Assembly (NCBI RefSeq): GCF_963924245.1
Contig: NC_086284.1
Coordinates: forward strand, 166,089,653 to 166,153,652
Length of the DNA: 64,000 bases
Source of the DNA: Chroicocephalus ridibundus
Taxonomy: Eukaryota; Chordata; Aves; Charadriiformes; Laridae
Reading direction: 5' to 3'
Shown here: positions 56,861-64,000 of the stretch, in pieces
How the letters are laid out: each line of letters begins with the position of its first letter
Position numbering within the stretch: the first letter of the stretch is position 1
Position numbers and translations under genes: made by a program
Notes under the pieces: model-generated
Databases searched by the model: none
Told to the model about the DNA's origin: nothing
What the model saw: only the letters and a program-made list of their open reading frames with translations

Positions 56861-59800
56861 ACTCCCAGCCCCTGCACAGTTGCAGCTCGCGCCTCCCTTA
56901 GGCTCCTCAGAGCAAGCAGTTGCAAATCCAGCCGGACCGCATTTGCAACCAACCCCCCCGGCCCGTCAGGAGGGCCCGAACCCCGGACCATCAGCAGTGA
57001 AAGCACAAACCTCCACCTCACGCTCTAAATAATTAAACTCTGTGGGAGCAGCAGCAGACTCATAAAACTCTTACGCAGACCAAGCCAGCCATTAATGGGG
57101 GTCAAAGATGAACGCTCTATTTTTTTCTAAGTGTGCTTTGATGCGTGGGGAGAATGGTGAGAGGAGATCTTCATTATCCTCTCTGGTGCCTGATGAATTT
57201 TTCCTTTCCTGGCTATCAACACCTCCTACCTCCACCTGAACCCCATACTGCTGGCAATCATCCGGACAGCCAGAGACAATTAGAAGGTGTGTTTGGACGA
57301 CATCTGTGCTAGTCGGTCACCTGCAGGTAGGGAAGCAAGAGGCCTCACTGAGCAAAGCCAGGCTCTACCAGAGTCTCAGCCAGTGCTTATTACAAGGTTT
57401 GGATTTCACGCGGAAGCCGCCAGGAGGAATCTCAGGGCCAGCGTGATGCCAAAAGTCATGCAAACCACAACCTTGCACACCATCTCCCCTACAGCAAGGC
57501 ACGGAGCAGAGCACAAGCCAGTAAAATCTGTCGGGATTATTAGCTTGGGCTTGGAGCCAGAGCTGGGAGCTGCCACAAGGGCAGGGAGGCTGCCTGCAGC
57601 CCTGCAGGTCAGCGGGAAGGAAGTGGAAGTCCCCTGACAGACAAGGAGAGGCAGCAGGCAGGAAAGGCAAAACACAGTTGAGAAAAGGTCACGGAAACAC
57701 TAGTCTGACCCGCCCCTTCTGGCCTTAAAATACACACATACACACACACACGTGAGCTTTTTACTACTCTGCTTTGTTCAGACATTTTAAGGAGAGCTCT
57801 GCTCTTCCCACTCCCTTTGCATTCCTCCAATCCACACCAGTTCTGGAAATGCTTATTTAGGCTTTCCATCAATGAAAACCTCGGGTGGAAAGAAAGGAGA
57901 GCAGCCTGTTTCAGGGAAGGAGTCACCACATCGACACAGAAAACTCCCCCAGCAGCATGCAGGGATGCTGGATGCTGTGTTGGAGTGCCAGTTCCAGCCT
58001 GCACCAGCCAGCCCTCTGCCAGCCTGTTTTCTCAGCTGCGTTTGCCTTGTGTGGAGGAGAGACCACGGACTGGAACTGGCTCCAGGATCTCTGCTACCTT
58101 GCTGAGAAAGTGGCTGGTGTAGCAAAGTCAGTTTTTTTTATTATTTATAATTAGTTCTGATAGATGCCCCTTTCTTCAGGTCACTAGGAACCTCCTCCCA
58201 GCAAACCCCAATACTCGCGCTTTCAGAGGGAAGTTAAGAGCTTTACGTGCAACACCAGCACTCATCTTTCCCAGCATGGCAAAAGCAGCAGCTGTCACTT
58301 CCATTATTCTTGGAAATAAGGGAGAAAATAGTTAGGACTCTTGAGCCTTGGCAGCTCTTCCCTCCCACCGTTTGGCTACCAGTGCTACAGTTACTATTCA
58401 AGGCAGAAGTACTCAACAGTGCACACATTCCAGGGGGCTGAGCCATCCCGCGTGGCCAGACTCAAAATGGCAGACAGCAATGAACAGGATAATTAGAAAG
58501 TACAACAGAAACCACAACACAAAAACAAGCGGCTTCTATTACAAGAAACGGTTCTATGGCATGGTTAGATCCATCACCCCATATGCTGGGTCGTGGTGGT
58601 GCCTCAGGAGCCTGCTGCTATTATCTGTTTGCAATCACATTTCAGCCCATCTTTCTGCTTAATGCACGAAAAGCAGAGCTAATCAGATTCGCTCTCTCTT
58701 TCTGCTTAATGTCTCCAGTTCCCAAGCATGCTCTGTACTGCTTCAATTGATGTTCAACTAACATTTGCTAGGAGCATGCCCTGCAAAAAAAAAAAAAGGA
58801 ACTACCTATTAATTTTAGTCCTTCTTTCCATCTATTATGTCTAAAATTCCTTCTACACTTGAGCTTTGCAAACAAAATTCAGGAAATTCCCGTTTCCCTC
58901 TCTACACCACACCCGGCTCATGCATGAATTCCCTTCTCCAAGCTGCTCCTCCAGTGGTATCTGGGCAATTAATTACAGCACAGACCTATCAGGCTTTCCT
59001 CTCACTCTCTGGGACAGCTTTTTTAAATATTTCCTGGCTAGGAACCTCCACAGAAGGATGTCTTCTGCTGGCACCATAATAGCCCCTCTTTGTTAATCTA
59101 TCTGAAGTGATCATCACATGCTCTTCTACTCCCTCTCCCCACAGCACTATTTAATTATTGCAGTCCTACACGGAAACTCTAATGTACCCTCGGCATTTCC
59201 AGTCTGAGGACAAACAGGGCCCTGGAACGGCTGCTTCTTTCACTGCACTCCTTCGCACTCCACAGAACAGCTGGAGCACTGTTAGAGTCACCTGTGATAC
59301 CTGGATCTTCACTAGAATGACCAACACAACAGCAGAGAAGCCCCCAGACTGGGCAGATTGCAGGAAAATTCAGCGAAGAGATCCAGGAAAAGACTGGCTT
59401 ACAGGAACACCCATCATCATGAGCCAGGTTAAGCAGCACAGGAGGAGAGTCACCAACTACAAGCACAATTGAAGATGTGCCAGAAGAACAACAATAAAAA
59501 AAAAATCAGCAAGTATTTACAGGAGATGAGAAAGAGATGTAGGTGGAAGACAAAAGTGCCAGGATACATATCTCTATCCAGGAGGAGTGGGAAAAAAAGG
59601 GAGACTGCGGAGACGAAACCCCAGACAGCCCCTGCATCTGTACACATCCCCCAGGTAATACCCACTACATCAATCAGAACAATGGCAGCTCCGGAGAAGA
59701 CCCCGATTATCCAGCTCCTTCACTAACATCTTCCCCAGAGGCTGCACGCATGTGCAAGGGGATAGAAGAAAAACATACTTCTCAATGAGATTACTTACAG

Positions 59801-61108
59801 CATTTTCTATATTGCTCCCTCCATTATAAATGTGTCTTTAAAAAAAAATATTGCAGCTGGCTTGTAAGTGTGTCAGATTTTAAAAAAACCTTATCCTTGA
59901 AAACAAAGACACTTTGTGCTCAGCACATCCAGTGGCACCATTATTTAATATCAATACACTGGTTCTTTCCTTTATTCACTCCATCCTTGGAACACAAACC
60001 CACTGTAACAGCCACCCAGTGCATAATCTTACCATGCAAAGCAACACAACCCTACAATAATCTTTCTATTGCCATAATGTCTTCACATACCAACGAGAAG
60101 AATTTAGACTTAAATGCTTAAAAAAAGCCCCAACCAACTGCAGTACAGCATGAAACAAATCTCTAACAACTCTCAAGTTGGAGCAAATTCCCTCGTCCCT
60201 CCGTACTACTTTCCTTATTTGAAAATGGCTGCACACACATTTCCAATTTGTGCACCACACTGATTGCAACCTGCCCCTCCTGCCAGGTACAGCCACTCGG
60301 TCAGTCCACACATGCATAGGCTCACTGCATCCTGCTGCCTCTGGCACACTACTCTTCACTGACATCATCTTCACCTTCATGCTGTATAAAATTCATCAGA
60401 CAGGCACAGTATCTGCTCCTTCAGCCATAAAGCAATCACTGTAGGCCAACAGACGCCTCCATCTAGTCTCCCAAATGCACACTCTGACCTGCACCGTGCC
60501 CCCGCTAAGTAGACACTGGGGCATGCATCTCGTTAGGTGACACATCCCTCCTTCCCTGCAGTCAGCTAGGGGTAATGCAGATACACTGATCTATCAATGC
60601 CAAAGCTGAGGCAGGAACACTGTTCATGCCTGTCAGCAGAAGCAAAGTTTGCCTTGGCCAGTTCCCACGGAGTCTGAGCTTCAGCACACCCGTCTTCACC
60701 ACATCCCCAGAGCAAGACAGCATCGTTCTGCACTACCGCAGCAGTGTCCCGCACAAGGCCTTCCCAATTTCTGCCAGTGCCTGAAAATTAGTCATGTAGT
60801 TGCACCTGGAGGAATTGCAAGTCACATTTCAGAGATGGAGAGACCTCCTCCTGGTGCCGTGGTACTCAACTTCAGGCCCGTCTCACCACGGGCATGCAGA
60901 AAATTCTCCAAATGTTTCCCTGCCCTTGCCATTTATTCCAGGCCTCAGGGACCATGTGGTCCCACCAACTCCAAGACCTCAGTCCAAACGGCCACCATCA
61001 CCACATTTGGAGAAGCTGTTTCACAAGCTCAGCCTACAGCTATCTTCTCAGGCAGCCTCCTTTTCACCTCTCATAGAGGAGGGTTATGGCTACTATTTTT
61101 TGAGTCCT
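56861..61108. other. Unique non-coding sequence
   Basis: Interrupted (CA)n at 57,731-57,751 and A13 at 58,785-58,797. The 158-codon frame at 60649-61125 overlaps other frames and has no recognisable domain. No exon is supported. Confidence 0.5.
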
Positions 61109-61181
61109 TTAATAATAATATATGAGCCTAATAATAATAATTGTTCTTAGGCTCATAGCAATGGGCTGTTAGCAATGGGCT
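61109..61181. repeat. (AAT)n with 10-bp inverted repeat and 12-bp direct repeat
   Basis: Short AAT runs surround TATGAGCCTA (61,121-61,130), which is inverted as TAGGCTCATA at 61,148-61,157 with a 17-bp spacer. Overlapping its right arm, TAGCAATGGGCT occurs at 61,156-61,167 and 61,170-61,181. Confidence 0.9.
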
Positions 61182-61844
61182 CTCGGGAACTATGGTATGC
61201 CTGTCACTGCAGAGGCAGTGAAACTCAACCTTTCCCCTTTTTTTTCCCCTTTTGAAAATGCTGCTTGGGAATGGAGTCAGCATCTGGACGCGCAAAAGTA
61301 TAACGTGGGGAAAGAATGAGAGGAGTGGAGGGGAAGGGAGGGACCTGAAAATGAAGGCCGAGGGCGAGGTTTCACATTACAGCTGAACCAGGCTAATAGT
61401 TCACTGCTGCCAAAAAAGGGGGGCCCCATTTCCACCTTTCTTTCATTCCCTACCTTTCACTGCTGGCAAAACAAATCTCGCCCCTCCTGCGCGGCAGCTC
61501 TGACACTAGCCTGAACCTGGTGAGCAGGTTCAGCTCCCTGTCCCAGGAGAAAACTATTCACTTTTTTATATTTTTGGGCAAGTCAGCTTTCCAAAAGCTG
61601 AACAAGCTGGATCCGTTTAGCACCAGAGCGGGCACAAGGCAAGGAATATGACCACAGAGCCACGAGCAAGGTATGACCACCCACCCCTCTTAGAAAGAGT
61701 AAGTGGTTAGAATGGTTCAGCTACAGCAAGAAAATCCATCCTTACCCACGTGAAACTGCAGTTTCACCCAACAAGTACACTGGTTCGCACAAAACAAGGG
61801 GCCTAGCTGAAAAGTCTGCAATAGAGGTGTTTGCTAATAATCTT

Positions 61845-61874
61845 AAAACAGGGAGTTTTAAAACAGGGAGTTTT
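61845..61874. repeat. 15-bp perfect tandem duplication
   Basis: AAAACAGGGAGTTTT at 61,845-61,859 is repeated exactly at 61,860-61,874. Confidence 0.97.
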
Positions 61875-61918
61875 ACCTATTATTAGGCTCTACCTACCAA
61901 TAGCATTTCTGAACTGGA

Positions 61919-62073
61919 TGATGAAGGCAGCCATGTAGGTAAACAATGACACTAAAACTGAGCAGACCCAAACCAGACAGAAATAAAAGAGGTACTGCAG
62001 GTTTTCCAATAATAATTGCGCCTCTTTCTAAATTGGACTCTGTTATTATCAAACAAGATGGCTGCCTTCATCA
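61919..62073. repeat. 16-bp perfect inverted repeat with 123-bp spacer
   Basis: TGATGAAGGCAGCCAT at 61,919-61,934 is the exact reverse complement of ATGGCTGCCTTCATCA at 62,058-62,073. Weak similarity continues outward (TTCTGAACTGGA against TCTCTGAGCATAG) and slightly inward. It may be the ends of a small non-autonomous DNA element, but no target-site duplication or family was recognised. Confidence 0.9.
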
Positions 62074-62267
62074 CTATGCTCAGAGATGTCTGTTTTCATT
62101 ACAAACTTAACAATTAGTTTCAGGGTGCTCTTGATAAAGCATTTTTCTTTCCCCATCATCTTCCACATCATCAGATGAACAAAAATAATGCAGTTCTTTT
62201 CGATTAAAAAAAACAAGCCCATATTACTCCACTGTCTTTATTCCTCTCCACCTCCTCTGCTCAATTA

Positions 62268-62385
62268 CTAAAAGCAATTTACAGACAATAAATGTAACTT
62301 CACAGCTGCCTGTATGAAGTATTCCCTTCATTTTATAGATGAGGTTACAGGCTATACAGAAATTAATATCAGCGAGGTCTACTTC
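62268..62385 (-). repeat. MIR/CORE-type SINE fragment
   Basis: AAAGCAATTTACAGACAATA, TGAAGTATTCCCTTCATTTT and ATAGATGAGGTTACAGGC follow in order the reverse complement of the MIR core and 3' part ('aaagcgctttacagacattaa', 'gtattatccccattttacagatgaggaaactgaggc'). Confidence 0.75.
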
Positions 62386-64000
62386 AAAGCTGGATAAGCA
62401 AGAGGAACAGATGAACTCTTAAAGAATACAGATCATGACTGTACTCTAGTAAAACCAGTAATAAAGAATTAAGGATGTTACCAGTTGGGATATAAATTCC
62501 TTGAATGTACCTGCTTAAATACGGTAACAAACAAAAACCTGCTTTTAGGTTTTGCTTGGGTTTATTCTGTTTTTATTAGGAACAACATCATGAGCTTTCA
62601 GATTTACCGCTCAGCATCCCATGCTCGCTTTGCTAGTAAACGCATGCTTAACTGATAACCTCACGGACTCAAAGAGGGTCTTCCCAGTTGATGCATGATC
62701 ACCAGGAACCTGCAGCTAGGAACTATGGACATAATTTTAATCGATGAAGACAAGCCAGGAGAGATCCAGCATTTTCTGCCATAGCTTCATGGGCTTTGGC
62801 AGGGCTAGGAAAAGCAAAAACCTATGTCTGCTGTTAAAATTGACAGCGGTGACTTTGAAAACGCACCAGGAGTAGCAACACCAAAGGAAAAAAAAAAAAA
62901 AAAAGGTAGTGCAGTTTTGTGCAAGCACTCTTCTGATGATAACTGCTCCTCAAGGCTTAATAAAAATGCACAGCCAACTTTTCTTTTTCCACACATTAGC
63001 AGAGCTCAGAAATAGCACCTGAGTCTAGTTATACAACTCAGCAGGCCCAGCTTCTCCTAGGAAGAAAACACCACCAGCCTGCAGGTACTCCAAAGGCTGA
63101 GTCATCTGAATAGTCCCTTCAAGAGAAAATAATCCTATTAAGAATTGGGGTGTTGGTATTGAAGACAAAAAGGAGTGTTAATTTTGGCACTCCTTAATTA
63201 CACTCTCTGTCCATTTACTACCAAACCTAACACCTGTAGGTTAGTAAATTCACCACGCTCCTCCATCTATCCCCAAGGGCCTTTCCTGACACCGTCCCCT
63301 CTTTAGCCAACAATTGCCTCTCATTGCCTGTATGTTTCTTTATCCCTGACTACCACAAACTAGTATTTGTACAACCACAGCACTTAGAAAACTAATTTAG
63401 GATTAAGGCCTTCATTTCTAGCCTGCACAGAAATACCAGGCGCGCTTAAACCAACAGGGCGTTGTGGGCTTCTGCACTGTGACTAGCTTAAAACCAAAAG
63501 CCGTATCATGCACACATCGGAAAACAGATAGGCTTCAAGATGGACCAAAAAACCAAACACAACACAAAGGATTTTGACTTGTAAAATCTCTCACATGAGG
63601 AGAGCTGATAAACACCATAACACTTCTAGCAGAACTGCCATTTTCTGCATTTCCACTGCAGCAAGTACAGATGTTTGTGCCCACTGATACTTGTACCCTT
63701 TTCACCCAAGCCTGCAACGGCATCACAACCTCGCACTAGCCCCAAAAATGGCTCAGCAGATGTAGCTGCTGCAGAAAGCGCCTGCCCCACAAGTGGCAGT
63801 CCACGTACAGGGCATGCAACCCATGCTCCCCTTTACAGGCAAGGTCTGGGGTGTTTGTCCCAACCCATCAAGCCCCAAAACCTCCCAACAGCTGCACAAC
63901 AGCAGGCGGAGAGAGGTGAACTAACGGGCTTGAACAGGTAGTCCTGCGGTTTGAACTGATACCCCAGTGTTATCAGCAACGCCACAGGAGTCCAGAACTT
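62386..64000. other. Unique non-coding sequence to the window end
   Basis: A17 at 62,888-62,904 is the only simple tract. Short frames (up to 88 codons, 63675-63941) are unrecognisable. Nothing else is seen. Confidence 0.5.

Noticed and set aside
60649..61125. 158-codon plus-strand frame
   Set aside because: Overlaps a 116-codon frame in another phase and ends in the (AAT)n tract. No domain is seen.
1..64000. CRISPR arrays, prokaryotic operons, integrated viral genomes or LTR elements
   Set aside because: No spaced identical repeats, no long uninterrupted gene blocks, no LTR pairs and no retroviral-type frames were seen on reading.

Overview
The window reads as bird genomic DNA. The clearest clue is a 3'-end fragment of a CR1 LINE at about 20,946-21,087, in the form typical of avian genomes. 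The rest of the repeat content fits an avian or other sauropsid locus: one older CR1-like tail near 50.5 kb, several decayed MIR/CORE-type SINEs, one probable hAT fragment, and no Alu-, L1- or LTR-like sequence that I recognise. There are no operons, CRISPR arrays or other prokaryotic features. All family names here come from recalled consensus patterns, not from a search.

Almost none of the window appears to be protein coding. Every open frame of 60-230 codons that I read is low-complexity, CpG-island derived, or lacks recognisable domains and paired splice sites. The best gene evidence is at the left edge. A CpG island (about 1,290-2,100) holds a plausible minus-strand transcription unit running off the left end. 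It would have a non-coding first exon ending at a strong donor (1,477|1,476), a short second exon (1,183-1,024) behind a good polypyrimidine acceptor, and an ATG-TCG-GAG-AAG start just before a second good donor. The same island carries a CCAAT box, a 16-bp palindrome and a perfect 36-bp-arm inverted repeat. A divergent plus-strand short reading frame with a strong Kozak context (2,242-2,330) lies just outside it.

From about 2.3 to 10.9 kb the DNA is AT-rich and gene-free, with short tandem repeats and ancient SINE pieces. At 10.9-12.25 kb a second GC-rich, CpG-containing block is hemmed in by extreme homopolymer tracts (including G18-T-G12) and followed by three CRE-like sites spaced by about two and three helical turns. 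This looks like a promoter or regulatory hub, but I could not attach a gene to it. From 12 to 24 kb there are many AT-rich homeodomain-type stretches alternating with GC-rich ones, as in regulatory deserts near developmental genes. A third, small CpG-rich spot at 28.2-28.6 kb combines a POU octamer, a CRE-like site, a canonical RFX X-box and a TATA-like element.

From 29 to 64 kb the sequence is ordinary unique non-coding DNA. It contains scattered MIR-type SINEs (34.4, 41.3, 42.4, 45.6 and 62.3 kb), the CR1-like tail at 50.5 kb, a tRNA-like SINE or tRNA pseudogene at 52.1 kb, and a cluster of small direct and inverted repeats at 61.1-62.1 kb. I found no clear novel protein system. The items most worth checking are the perfect hairpin in the first CpG island, the helically phased CRE trio at 12 kb and the RFX/POU/CRE mini-island at 28.5 kb.
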